A stretch of DNA of 64,000 bases from UMGS1387 sp045540015 (lineage in GTDB: Bacteria > Bacillota > Clostridia > Oscillospirales > CAG-382). The notes beneath the pieces are model-generated. The model did no database searches and had not been told where the DNA came from. It saw nothing but the letters and a program-made list of their open reading frames with translations. This document shows positions 51,696-59,802 of the stretch, in pieces. Made by a program: the position numbers and the translations under genes. Each line of letters opens with the position of its first letter. Within the stretch, counting starts at the first letter, position 1. The DNA is taken from NCBI GenBank assembly GCA_045540015.1, contig JAZQGP010000052.1, forward strand, positions 1 to 64,000, given 5' to 3'.

Positions 51696-51748
51696 TAACC
51701 TTTTACGATTTTCTTTTCGTTTTTTTTAAATCGCAACTATTACGAAAC
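51684..51748. promoter_or_regulatory. Candidate DeoR operator cluster
   Basis: TTTTCGT occurs at 51684-51690 and 51714-51720, and its complement ACGAAAC at 51742-51748. The first overlaps the -35 of the sugar operon and the third abuts the -35 of the deoR gene. DeoR-family operators often have a TTCG core, so these are plausible binding sites. Confidence 0.55.
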
Positions 51749-51749
51749 G

Positions 51750-51778
51750 TTGCAAAAAATGAAAAAGTGTGATAAAAT
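51750..51778 (+). promoter_or_regulatory. Promoter of the DeoR-family gene
   Basis: TTGCAA at 51750-51755, a 17-base spacer and TAAAAT at 51773-51778, 41 bases before the start codon. Confidence 0.65.
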
Positions 51779-51818
51779 AGATTTATACATAAAAACACTC
51801 TCAATCGGAGGTCAACTG

Positions 51819-52580
51819 ATGGAACTTAACGAACGCAAAAAAAAGATACTCGAGCTTTTGAAAAAAAACGGCAGCGTAAAAGTTGCAGATCTCAGCAAGC
51901 TGCTTGATATATCCGAAGTTACTGTCAGAAACTACCTTGAAGACATGGAAGCGAAAGGATTGCTTTCACGTGTACACGGTGGTGCAATCAGCTCGTACAA
52001 ACCATATTACAGTATGAACCTTAACCAGCGACTTGAGACAAATCAATTTGAAAAGAAAAAAATAGCCGCCAAAGTTGCCGAAATGGTTGAAGATAATGAC
52101 ACCGTAATGCTTAATTCCGGTACTACTACCCTGCTTGTTTTTCGTTCACTTCCCACCGGCTACAATCTTAATATTGTTACTAATTCCATTGCTATAGCCC
52201 TGGAAGCTGCGGATATTCCAAACTTCAATGTCATACTTATTGGAGGCTCCGTTAATACAAAATACCAATTCACTTACGGAATAGATGCAGTACAGCAGCT
52301 TAGGAATTATCATGCCGACAAATTGATTCTTTCCGTCGACGGAATTGATACCGAAAACGGATTTACAACATATTATGACAAAGAGTCGGATATTGACCGA
52401 ACAATGATAGAACAATCTGAAATATGCATTGTTGCCGCAGACATATCGAAATTTGAGAGAACGGCGTTTTCAAGAATAACTTCCTGTGACGTTGCAAATA
52501 CAATTGTAACGAACGAAACACTCTCAGATAGCACCCAAAGAGATCTTAAAGAACTTGGTATAACAATAAGTCTTGCATAA
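51819..52580 (+). CDS. DeoR-family transcriptional regulator
   Basis: A 253-residue repressor. The N-terminal winged helix-turn-helix (RKKKILELLKKNGSVKVADL, ISEVTVRNYLEDMEAKGLLSRVHGGAIS) is followed by the sugar-phosphate effector domain with MLNSGTTTLLVFRSLP, TNSIAIALEA and VDGIDTENGFTT. Ligands in this family are phosphorylated sugars. It diverges from sugar operon 2 and is its likely repressor. I chose the ATG at 51819, with CGGAGG upstream, because the domain begins there; an ATG at 51750 overlaps the promoter. Confidence 0.92.
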   Translation: MELNERKKKILELLKKNGSVKVADLSKLLDISEVTVRNYLEDMEAKGLLSRVHGGAISSYKPYYSMNLNQRLETNQFEKKKIAAKVAEMVEDNDTVMLNSGTTTLLVFRSLPTGYNLNIVTNSIAIALEAADIPNFNVILIGGSVNTKYQFTYGIDAVQQLRNYHADKLILSVDGIDTENGFTTYYDKESDIDRTMIEQSEICIVAADISKFERTAFSRITSCDVANTIVTNETLSDSTQRDLKELGITISLA

Positions 52581-52671
52581 TGTCGAACCATTATTACAAA
52601 GGAGCTGTATCAAAACGATTATTGCAATCGAGTTGACTACAGCTCCAACTGTTTTATTTCGGCATACAGTA

Positions 52672-54726
52672 TTAAATATCGGTAAGAATATAAAATCCGC
52701 AGGAAGACAAAACATTTTCTCCGTCTATTACTTCTCCGTCAAGAACATTTTTGTATGGCTTATCAAAAACAACTTTTTTGTTTTCGCCCGTCTGATTCAT
52801 TACAAAGTAGTACGCTTCATTATCACCTTCGCGCTTTCTGATGCACACTCCGCTTTCGCATTCAATATCAGTTGCAGGCATCAGATTATTTTCGCATATT
52901 ATATCAGCAATAAACTCTTTTATAAGATCAGCATTCTGAACACCAATGTAATACGCCTTGCCTTTACCGTAGTTGTTTACAAACAAAGCTCCTGTGCCGG
53001 CATAGAAATCTTTTTTGTAAAATGCAAGCGGCTTTGCAGTAGAAGAAACAATAACCTCAGCAAATCCCTTAAGTTCAAACTCTTTTTCTTTGTAAGAAAC
53101 AAAATTTACAGCAGCCGGATTATAAACGTCTTTATATGTATCAACTTCATCAACTCTCAAACCGAACACCTCTGTAAGACCAAAACCGGGAGCACCGCCA
53201 AGATTGCATCTTGCATTGTTGTCATAAACACCTGTAAAATACGATGTAATAAGTGTACCGCCGTTTGCAACATAGTCCTTTATTTTCTGCGCAAGCTCTT
53301 TATTCATGAGAAAAGCACTTGTAAGAACTACAACCTTGTATTTTGAAAAGTCCTCATCGTAGGTGATAACGTCTGTCTGTATATTGTTTCTTGCGAAAGC
53401 TCTGTAAAAAGCGTTTACCATTCCTTGATAACCACTGTCATACTTTGAGGGCGCAAGCTGACCCATTGCCCACCAGTTTTCAGTATCAAAGGTTATGGCA
53501 ACCTCACTCTTTACGCCTGTGCCGACAACTCCGTCAAGCTTTTTGAGCATTTCACCCGTCTTTGATATAGTTTTAAAAACACGCGTATCTTCTTTCCCGT
53601 AGTGGTCAACAACCGCACCGTGGAACTGTTCGGAACCGCCTCTGCCTTTTCTCCACTGAAAATACATTACAGAATCAGAACCGTGCGCAATAAGCTTTAC
53701 TGCCTCAAGAGTCTGCTGTGCGGGTGATTTAATCTTTCTGAGATTCAATCCCGATGCAACATTCCCCGGCGCACTTTCCATTACAATAAACGGCTTTCCC
53801 TGCTTTAAGCCTCGTGTGTAGTCGCAAATAAGACCGAGATTTTGCGCTGTTGTTTCAACACCTTCATGCCATTGAGGATATATATCCTGTGAAAAGAAGT
53901 CAAGTTCCTTTGCAAATTTGCGATAGTCAAGTCCCGGATAAATGCACATTCCGTTTGTTGTAACGGGTTTATCCGAATACTTTCTTAGAGCCTTGATTTC
54001 TTCCTTCATAAAATCAAGATGGTTATCACTTGCAAAACGCTTCCAATCAAGGCGGAGAGCAGGAATATTAAGCATGCCTGTTTCAAGATATGGCGGCTCA
54101 ATCTGCAAAAAATCGTCGTACCTCTGACTCCAGAAGCGTGTCCACCACGTTCTGTTCAACTCATCAATAATACCATATTTTTCTTTTAGCCATTCTCTAA
54201 ACTTTGCTACACACAAGTCGCAATGACAGAAACAGTCCCCCATACCGGCACCATATTCGTTTGAAAGATGCCAACCTAAAAGTGCAGGATGATTGTTATA
54301 ACGCTCTGCAAGCTTTCCATTTATGATTCTGACCCGGTTTCTGTAGTTGGGTGAAGTTGGACAGTGGTTGTGGCGAGATTTAAAATGTATACGTCTGCCG
54401 TATTGGTCAACCATAAGAGCGTCCGGGTACTTATCGGCAAGCCAGTGCGGACGCGCACCGGAGGGAGTTGCAAGAATTACTCTTCCTCCGTTTTCGTATA
54501 TCTTATCCATCATGGTATCAAGCACAGAGAAATCGTATACATCTTCTTCCGGCTCAATCTCAGCCCACGCAAATATGCCCATTGTCATTTCATTGCAATT
54601 GGCAAGCTTCATAAGACGCATATCTTCGTCCCATGTTTCAGGGGTTTCTCTCCATTGTTCGGGATTATAGTCGCCGCCGTGAAGCATGTGCGGGAAATTT
54701 GAAAATGTAGGATCGAATTTTTTCAA
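52672..54726 (-). CDS. Beta-galactosidase, GH42
   Basis: A 684-residue intracellular glycosidase. HGGDYNPEQW near residue 16 is the GH42 start, GWHLSNEYG contains the acid/base Glu157, MESAPGNV the nucleophile Glu317, and C122, C165, C167, C169 and C172 provide the family's zinc site. A trimerisation domain (about 400-610) and small C-terminal domain follow. GH42 enzymes cut beta-galactosides such as galactooligosaccharides and plant galactans. TTG start with AGAGGTGA upstream. It is divergent from an AraC gene that probably controls it. Confidence 0.92.
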   Translation of the reverse strand: MKKFDPTFSNFPHMLHGGDYNPEQWRETPETWDEDMRLMKLANCNEMTMGIFAWAEIEPEEDVYDFSVLDTMMDKIYENGGRVILATPSGARPHWLADKYPDALMVDQYGRRIHFKSRHNHCPTSPNYRNRVRIINGKLAERYNNHPALLGWHLSNEYGAGMGDCFCHCDLCVAKFREWLKEKYGIIDELNRTWWTRFWSQRYDDFLQIEPPYLETGMLNIPALRLDWKRFASDNHLDFMKEEIKALRKYSDKPVTTNGMCIYPGLDYRKFAKELDFFSQDIYPQWHEGVETTAQNLGLICDYTRGLKQGKPFIVMESAPGNVASGLNLRKIKSPAQQTLEAVKLIAHGSDSVMYFQWRKGRGGSEQFHGAVVDHYGKEDTRVFKTISKTGEMLKKLDGVVGTGVKSEVAITFDTENWWAMGQLAPSKYDSGYQGMVNAFYRAFARNNIQTDVITYDEDFSKYKVVVLTSAFLMNKELAQKIKDYVANGGTLITSYFTGVYDNNARCNLGGAPGFGLTEVFGLRVDEVDTYKDVYNPAAVNFVSYKEKEFELKGFAEVIVSSTAKPLAFYKKDFYAGTGALFVNNYGKGKAYYIGVQNADLIKEFIADIICENNLMPATDIECESGVCIRKREGDNEAYYFVMNQTGENKKVVFDKPYKNVLDGEVIDGENVLSSCGFYILTDI

Positions 54727-54860
54727 TCAATATCACCTCTTGAATTTTTTTAAAATTATGCTATAATGTAATTATATTATAATTGTACCATCAACAAGCT
54801 GTGGTGTAAATATAATTATAATACACATTAATATAAATATATTCCAATGAAGGTGGTATA

Positions 54861-55631
54861 ATGAAAAATTCAGCGATAGTGAGTTTCCCACTATATTTCT
54901 CTTCTCTGAGCTGCGAGCATACTCAGGAGAGCATAGACAGACCGAACGGCTTTCATTCTGAGCAACTTATGTTTATTCTTGAAGGCGAAGGTGTGCTTTC
55001 AATTGATGACAAAGAGTACCGTCTTTACCCAAACACTGCTGTGTTCTTAGGGACTGACGTTTCGCATTCTTACAGAGGAACAGATGATAATTTTAAAACA
55101 GCCTGGATAACCTTCAGAGGAGATTTACTTCTCTTTTTACACGCATACTTTAATGTCGGAAAGTCAATGGTATGCTATAATATTGATACCCAAAAATATC
55201 TGTCCATGCTGAGAGAACTCGAACTTGAATATACAACAAATGCATCAGAAAGTCTTATGTCTGCAATGACTTACAGATTACTTACGGAATTTTTTTCTAC
55301 ATCAAAAGGAAGTGAACACAATGCAATAGAAAAAGCTGAGCTTTATATTATCAGAAATTTTTCAAAAAGAATATACCTCGATGAGCTGGCAAATGTACTA
55401 GGTATTTCAAAATCAAAGCTTTGTGTTATGGCAAAAGAATACTGGAATATGACAGCTTTTGAAAAAATAAATGATATTCGCCTGATGCATGCAAAAAGGA
55501 TACTTGAAAAGAATAAAAGCATTAAACTTTCTGAGTGTGCAAAGCAGTGTGGTTTTGAAGATACTTCATACTTTTGCTATTGCTACAAAAAGAAATTCGG
55601 TGCAACTCCTAAAAACAAAAAACAGGCGTGA
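54861..55631 (+). CDS. AraC-family regulator with cupin sensor
   Basis: A 256-residue regulator: an N-terminal cupin (HSEQLMFILEGEGVLSIDDKEYRL, NTAVFLGTDVSHSYRG) that binds sugars in relatives, and a C-terminal AraC domain (YLDELANVLGISKSKLCVMAKEY, LSECAKQCGFEDTSYFCYCYKKKFGATPKNKK). It faces the GH42 gene across 134 bases of very AT-rich DNA with repeats of TATAATTAT. ATG with GAAGGTGG upstream. Predicted activator of the beta-galactosidase gene. Confidence 0.9.
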   Translation: MKNSAIVSFPLYFSSLSCEHTQESIDRPNGFHSEQLMFILEGEGVLSIDDKEYRLYPNTAVFLGTDVSHSYRGTDDNFKTAWITFRGDLLLFLHAYFNVGKSMVCYNIDTQKYLSMLRELELEYTTNASESLMSAMTYRLLTEFFSTSKGSEHNAIEKAELYIIRNFSKRIYLDELANVLGISKSKLCVMAKEYWNMTAFEKINDIRLMHAKRILEKNKSIKLSECAKQCGFEDTSYFCYCYKKKFGATPKNKKQA

Positions 55632-55648
55632 AGTATTGTCTCACACCC
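55625..55648 (-). terminator. Terminator of tRNA-Val
   Basis: GGCGTGAAG and CTCACACCC form a hairpin with one wobble; on the minus strand it runs into a T-rich tract. It overlaps the stop of the plus-strand AraC gene. Confidence 0.55.
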
Positions 55649-55653
55649 GTTCA

Positions 55654-55729
55654 TGGTGGACGATAAGGAACTCGAATCCCTGACCACTCGCACGTCAAGC
55701 GAGTGCTCTACCAACTGAGCTAATCGTCC
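55654..55729 (-). tRNA. tRNA-Val (GAC anticodon)
   Basis: A complete 76-base cloverleaf on the minus strand: acceptor GGACGAT/ATCGTCC, D-arm GCTC/GAGC, anticodon stem CTCGC/GCGAG with loop TTGACGT (anticodon GAC), T-loop TTCGAGT, discriminator A and encoded CCA. Confidence 0.95.
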
Positions 55730-55750
55730 ATATTAATCTTTGGCTTGCTA

Positions 55751-55779
55751 ATTCTATCATAAATCAATTATTTTGTCAA
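55751..55779 (-). promoter_or_regulatory. Promoter of tRNA-Val
   Basis: On the minus strand TTGACA (55779-55774), a 17-base spacer and TAGAAT (55756-55751). Confidence 0.8.
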
Positions 55780-55825
55780 GACTTTTAAATATAAATACAG
55801 CTATATTAATGTAACAAAACATACA

Positions 55826-55854
55826 TTGAAAAAATCTCTGAAAAATTGTATAAT
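55826..55854 (+). promoter_or_regulatory. Promoter of the SLH-foldase gene
   Basis: TTGAAA at 55826-55831, a 17-base spacer and TATAAT at 55849-55854, 29 bases before the start. Confidence 0.7.
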
Positions 55855-55883
55855 ACAGTAAAACAAAATGAAAGGAATATATT

Positions 55884-57449
55884 ATGAAAAAACTCATCAT
55901 TTCTGCATTTTTGATTTGCATGCTTGCATTACAGACAATTGCACAAGCACCTCTGTTCGAAAAAACCAAAGAATATAATAACAATTTTAATGATGTATCA
56001 GAAAATGACTGGTTTGCACCGGGCATAAAAGAAGTTTATGAAAGCGGGCTTATGGATGGAGTAAGCCGTGATACATTTGATACAGAAGGCACAGTAACCA
56101 TTGCTCAGGGTATAACCATCGCAGCCCGGCTTCACAGTATTTATAACAACAAAAACATCAGCGATGCCTCACTTGAAAATCCATCCTGGTACGATAAATA
56201 TGTTGTTTATGCAATTGACAATAAAATCATTAGTGCTGACTACTACACAGATTTTAACAGGGCATTGAAATCATATGAAATGGTAAATCTATTTGATGCA
56301 TCACTGCCGCATGAATACTTTCCCGCAATCAATAACGTATCCGATTTACCCGACGTTGTTGAAGGAAATTCTTACTATGACAGCGTTACAAGATTCTACA
56401 ATGCCGGTATTCTGAACGGAAATGATGAATACGGCACCTTCTATCCTGCAAGCACCATAACAAGAAAACGTGCAGCTATCATTATAGGAAGAATCATAAA
56501 TAAAGACCTGAGACTCAAATACACGCTGAAAGAAAACACTCAAACATACAGCATATCCGAATTATACGATATAATTGAATCTATAACCGAAACAGTACCG
56601 GATGATAAAACATATGTAATGAATGTAAGCGGAAGAAATATATCAACTGCAACATATAAAAGATATTACAAATCTCTAAAAAACAATTACAGTGATTTAA
56701 GTGACGATGAACTTCGAAAACTAACTCTCGAAAATATCGCTTTCGGCGAAACCGTAAGGGTTATGTGTGAATCAAACAACATAGAACTCCCCTACTCTTA
56801 CGTCAGAACACTTCTTGCATCGTATTATGAATACAGAGCAATTCTCGGAGAAGAATACCCTGAATTCCTTGAAGTTTTAAATGCAACAGACAAGGTTTTG
56901 TGTGAGCAGGAAATGCTGACCGCCATTTATTCATATGCGTTATCTTATCTTTTCGGTTACAACGGAACAAAAAAAGCAACCGATGACGAAGTGTTTAAAT
57001 ACGCAATATTTAATGACTATATACGCGCAAAACACATACTTATAATGTCGGATACCCAAAATGCACCGCAGCTTATAAACGAAATTTATGTAAAGGCTGC
57101 AAAGGGAGAAAATTTTGACGAGCTTATCAAATTGTACGGTCAGGACCCTGGAATGAAATCAAGTCCCGAAGGATACTTTTTTACACACGGAGATATGGTT
57201 AAGGAATTTGAAGAAGCCGCATACGCATTAACCCCGGGAAATCTGAGCGGAATTGTAAAAACCGATTATGGCTATCACATTATAAAAAGAGAAGTTTTTG
57301 ACATGGACTCTTTCAAAAGCAGCAGTTCGTTTTCAACAGTATATAATGAATGTGCAACTAAAAAAGCACAGGACTATTTAACCGTAATTCAAAATTCATT
57401 GGAAATTAAATACATCAGCAGTATCGATGATATTGTTGCAGAGTTTTAA
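55884..57449 (+). CDS. SLH-domain parvulin foldase
   Basis: A 521-residue exported protein. Signal peptide to about residue 22 (LICMLALQTIAQA), SLH-type repeats from about 36 to 215 (DVSENDWFAPGIKEVYESGLMDG; YDSVTRFYNAGILNGNDEYGTFYPASTITR), a helical SurA/PrsA-like chaperone segment, and a parvulin peptidyl-prolyl isomerase domain near 385-480 (AKHILIMSD; GMKSSPEGYFFTHGDMVKEFEEAAYAL; TDYGYHIIKREVF). It folds secreted proteins at the cell surface, here anchored by the S-layer domains where PrsA uses a lipid. AAAGGAA lies nine bases before the ATG. Confidence 0.88.
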   Translation: MKKLIISAFLICMLALQTIAQAPLFEKTKEYNNNFNDVSENDWFAPGIKEVYESGLMDGVSRDTFDTEGTVTIAQGITIAARLHSIYNNKNISDASLENPSWYDKYVVYAIDNKIISADYYTDFNRALKSYEMVNLFDASLPHEYFPAINNVSDLPDVVEGNSYYDSVTRFYNAGILNGNDEYGTFYPASTITRKRAAIIIGRIINKDLRLKYTLKENTQTYSISELYDIIESITETVPDDKTYVMNVSGRNISTATYKRYYKSLKNNYSDLSDDELRKLTLENIAFGETVRVMCESNNIELPYSYVRTLLASYYEYRAILGEEYPEFLEVLNATDKVLCEQEMLTAIYSYALSYLFGYNGTKKATDDEVFKYAIFNDYIRAKHILIMSDTQNAPQLINEIYVKAAKGENFDELIKLYGQDPGMKSSPEGYFFTHGDMVKEFEEAAYALTPGNLSGIVKTDYGYHIIKREVFDMDSFKSSSSFSTVYNECATKKAQDYLTVIQNSLEIKYISSIDDIVAEF

Positions 57450-57457
57450 TAATATCA

Positions 57458-57488
57458 AAAGCCTCGCATTAAAAACAAGCGAGGCTTT
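57458..57488 (+). terminator. Terminator between foldase and lipoprotein genes
   Basis: AAAGCCTCGC (57458-57467) and GCGAGGCTTT (57479-57488) are perfect complements; short T/A tails on both sides let it serve both convergent genes. Confidence 0.85.
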
Positions 57489-57494
57489 AATCGT

Positions 57495-57986
57495 TTAAAG
57501 TATAACATACCACAAGCCGTCAATTTGCGCAAGCATGTGGTCAGTAAAACTGTTATCTATGTTGACACGAAGATTTGCGCAGCTTGTAACCATGTCTTCG
57601 GTTAAACCGGTTTCAGTTCCTGTCGTTCCGTAGAACAAATAATCAACATAATACAGTGGTGAAACAGATGCAGGCATTTCTTCACAGCCGTATTCAAATA
57701 ATTCATAATCAGAAAATCTCGCCATCTCTTGCTTAAGCAATGAATCAAATTGATCTTTCGTCAGATGATTATTTACTCTTTCATAAGTATCATTTAGCAT
57801 ATCATTATAATACATATCATATATGCTTGACAAATCGCCGTTTTTTCCTGCAGATACAAACTTTTCGGCAAGTTCCTGTGCAGTATTAAATCCATTTTCT
57901 GCTTGAATGTCAGTATCATTATTACACGAGACAAATGATAATATAAGAATACATGCAACAATTGTTAATAAAACACGCTTTAACAT
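57495..57986 (-). CDS. Predicted lipoprotein of unknown function
   Basis: A 163-residue exported lipoprotein. The signal ends in LSFVSC, with Cys21 as the lipidation site. The mature part has an NTF2-like feel (AQELAEKFVSAGKNGDLSSIYDMYY; DYLFYGTTGTETGL; LAQIDGLWYVIL), ending in the W-Y-V-x-L typical of such small domains. Function not known. Convergent with the foldase gene. Confidence 0.75.
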   Translation of the reverse strand: MLKRVLLTIVACILILSFVSCNNDTDIQAENGFNTAQELAEKFVSAGKNGDLSSIYDMYYNDMLNDTYERVNNHLTKDQFDSLLKQEMARFSDYELFEYGCEEMPASVSPLYYVDYLFYGTTGTETGLTEDMVTSCANLRVNIDNSFTDHMLAQIDGLWYVIL

Positions 57987-58223
57987 AACATAACCGCCCT
58001 TTCATTATCTGAATACTATGTTATCATATCTGCATAAATATTAAAGTGATATTCTGTAAATATTTTTTCAAATCAATATCAGAATATATTTTTAAATAAA
58101 AAAGTATTTTGAATTTTCTTTATAAAATCTTTCAATTAACTTCCAAATTTCTCTTAAAACGCAGTTTTTTACTATATTTTGTGAATTTTTTACATAAGAA
58201 TATTCAAAATGTCATTTTCCCTA

Positions 58224-58252
58224 TTGCAATAACAAATAGCATATGTTATACT
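58224..58252 (+). promoter_or_regulatory. Promoter of gdhA
   Basis: TTGCAA at 58224-58229, a 17-base spacer and TATACT at 58247-58252. The rest of the 329-base gap (57987-58223) is AT-rich and shows nothing else I can name, apart from the leader hairpin. Confidence 0.75.
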
Positions 58253-58264
58253 AATGCAGTAAAA

Positions 58265-58288
58265 GGAGTAAATTTTTATTCTTACTCC
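58265..58288 (+). promoter_or_regulatory. Hairpin in the gdhA leader
   Basis: GGAGTAA (58265-58271) pairs with TTACTCC (58282-58288) with a ten-base loop, at the very 5' end of the transcript. It may stabilise the message; no T-run follows. Confidence 0.5.
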
Positions 58289-58315
58289 AAATAAACACTA
58301 ACGGAGGATTATTCC

Positions 58316-59656
58316 ATGTCATACGTACAAAGAGTATTAGACGAGCTGAAGGTTAAAAATGCAGATCAGCCCGAATTCATCCAGACTGCAACAGAGGTTC
58401 TTACCTCCCTTATACCCGTAATTGAAAAGCATCCGGAGTATGAGAAGGCAGCACTTCTCGAAAGACTTGTTGAGCCTGAACGTCAGATTATGTTCAGAGT
58501 TCCGTGGGTTGACGACAACGGCAACGTAAAAGTTAACAGAGGCTACAGAGTTCAGTTTAACAGCGCTATCGGTCCTTATAAGGGTGGTCTTCGCTTCCAT
58601 CCTTCCGTAAACCTCAGCATCATCAAGTTCCTCGGATTTGAACAGACATTCAAGAATTCTCTTACAAGCCTTCCCATCGGCGGCGGTAAGGGCGGTTCCG
58701 ACTTTGACCCCAGAGGCAAGAGTGATGGAGAAATCATGAGATTCTGCCAGAGCTTTATGACAGAGCTTTACAGACACATCGGTTCTCATGTAGACGTTCC
58801 TGCCGGTGACATCGGCGTAAGCGGAAAAGAAATCGGTTACCTCTTCGGTCAGTACAAGAGAATCTGCAACAACTTTGAAAATGCAGTTCTTACCGGCAAG
58901 GGAATTTCTTACGGCGGAAGCTATGTTCGTCCTGAAGCAACAGGCTACGGTGCAGTTTACTACTGTAACGAAGTTCTTAAGGGTTGCGGCGACGATATTA
59001 AGGGTAAGACATTCGCTATCTCCGGCTTCGGTAACGTAGCATGGGGTGCTGTTCTCAAGGTTAACCACCTTGGCGGTAAGGTTCTTACAATTTCCGGTCC
59101 CGACGGATATGTATATGACAAAGACGGTATCACAACCGAAAAGGCTGCATACATGCTTGAAATGCGTGCAAGCGGACGTGATAAGGTTCAGGACTATGCT
59201 GACAAGTTTGGTGCTGAATTCCACAAGGGTGAAAAGCCTTGGGGCATTAAGGCTGACGTTATCATGCCTTGTGCTACTCAGAACGAAGTTCAGCTCGAAG
59301 ACGCTAAGAAGATTGTTGCTAACGGCATCAAGTATTACATAGAAGTTTCCAACATGCCCACAACTAACGAGGCAATTGAATACCTCCAGGCAAACGGCGT
59401 TGTTGTTGCTCCTTCAAAGGCTGTTAACGCAGGCGGTGTTGCTGTTTCCGCTCTCGAAATGAGCCAGAACAGCATGAGACTCTCCTGGGCTCCCGAAGAA
59501 GTTGACGAAAAGCTTCACACAATCATGGTAAATATCTATAACAGCTGTGCTAACGCTGCAAAAGAATACGGTATGGAAGGTAATCTTCTCGCCGGTGCAA
59601 ACATTGCAGGCTTCTTGAAGGTTGCTGAAGCTATGATGGCTCAGGGTATTTGCTAA
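58316..59656 (+). CDS. gdhA: Glutamate dehydrogenase (NADP-type)
   Basis: A 446-residue cytoplasmic enzyme that fixes ammonia on 2-oxoglutarate. GPYKGGLRFHPSVN and LPIGGGKGGSDFDPRGKSD hold substrate lysines near residues 90-130, DVPAGDIGV the catalytic Asp near 165, and SGFGNVAWGA the dinucleotide fold near 239. Length is that of the hexameric NADP enzymes. Codon choice is markedly more uniform (AAG, CTT, GGT, TCC) than in neighbours, in line with strong expression. GGAGG lies nine bases upstream. Confidence 0.97.
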   Translation: MSYVQRVLDELKVKNADQPEFIQTATEVLTSLIPVIEKHPEYEKAALLERLVEPERQIMFRVPWVDDNGNVKVNRGYRVQFNSAIGPYKGGLRFHPSVNLSIIKFLGFEQTFKNSLTSLPIGGGKGGSDFDPRGKSDGEIMRFCQSFMTELYRHIGSHVDVPAGDIGVSGKEIGYLFGQYKRICNNFENAVLTGKGISYGGSYVRPEATGYGAVYYCNEVLKGCGDDIKGKTFAISGFGNVAWGAVLKVNHLGGKVLTISGPDGYVYDKDGITTEKAAYMLEMRASGRDKVQDYADKFGAEFHKGEKPWGIKADVIMPCATQNEVQLEDAKKIVANGIKYYIEVSNMPTTNEAIEYLQANGVVVAPSKAVNAGGVAVSALEMSQNSMRLSWAPEEVDEKLHTIMVNIYNSCANAAKEYGMEGNLLAGANIAGFLKVAEAMMAQGIC

Positions 59657-59682
59657 TTATATACCGTTAAATAGTATTTTGA

Positions 59683-59711
59683 GGACTGTCGCTGACAGTC
59701 CTTTTTTTTTT
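59683..59711 (+). terminator. Terminator of gdhA
   Basis: GGACTGTC (59683-59690) pairs with GACAGTCC (59694-59701) around a GCT loop, then ten T. Confidence 0.95.
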
Positions 59712-59730
59712 GCACAATTTCATTAAAAGA

Positions 59731-59769
59731 AAAAGCGGTGTCCAAAGCGTGAGTGTTCTTAAGGACAGT
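59731..59769 (+). repeat. Left copy of an imperfect inverted repeat bounding a 3-kb segment
   Basis: Three blocks, AAAAGCGGTGT (59731-59741), AAGCGT (59745-59750) and TTAAGGACAGT (59759-59769), recur in the same order on the opposite strand at 62754-62790. The 2984 bases between the copies hold three genes. Confidence 0.75.
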
Positions 59770-59772
59770 AAA

Positions 59773-59802
59773 AACGGAGATGCTTATTTATGCATCTCCG
59801 TT
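59773..59802 (-). terminator. Terminator of the GH5-DMT operon
   Basis: AACGGAGATGC (59773-59783) and GCATCTCCGTT (59792-59802) are perfect complements, with TTTT following on the minus strand. It overlaps the stop of the DMT transporter gene. Confidence 0.85.

Noticed and set aside
58337..59224. A 295-codon open frame on the strand opposite gdhA
   Set aside because: gdhA is certain and has biased codons that leave long antisense frames open. The antisense frame has no ribosome site and no recognisable motif.
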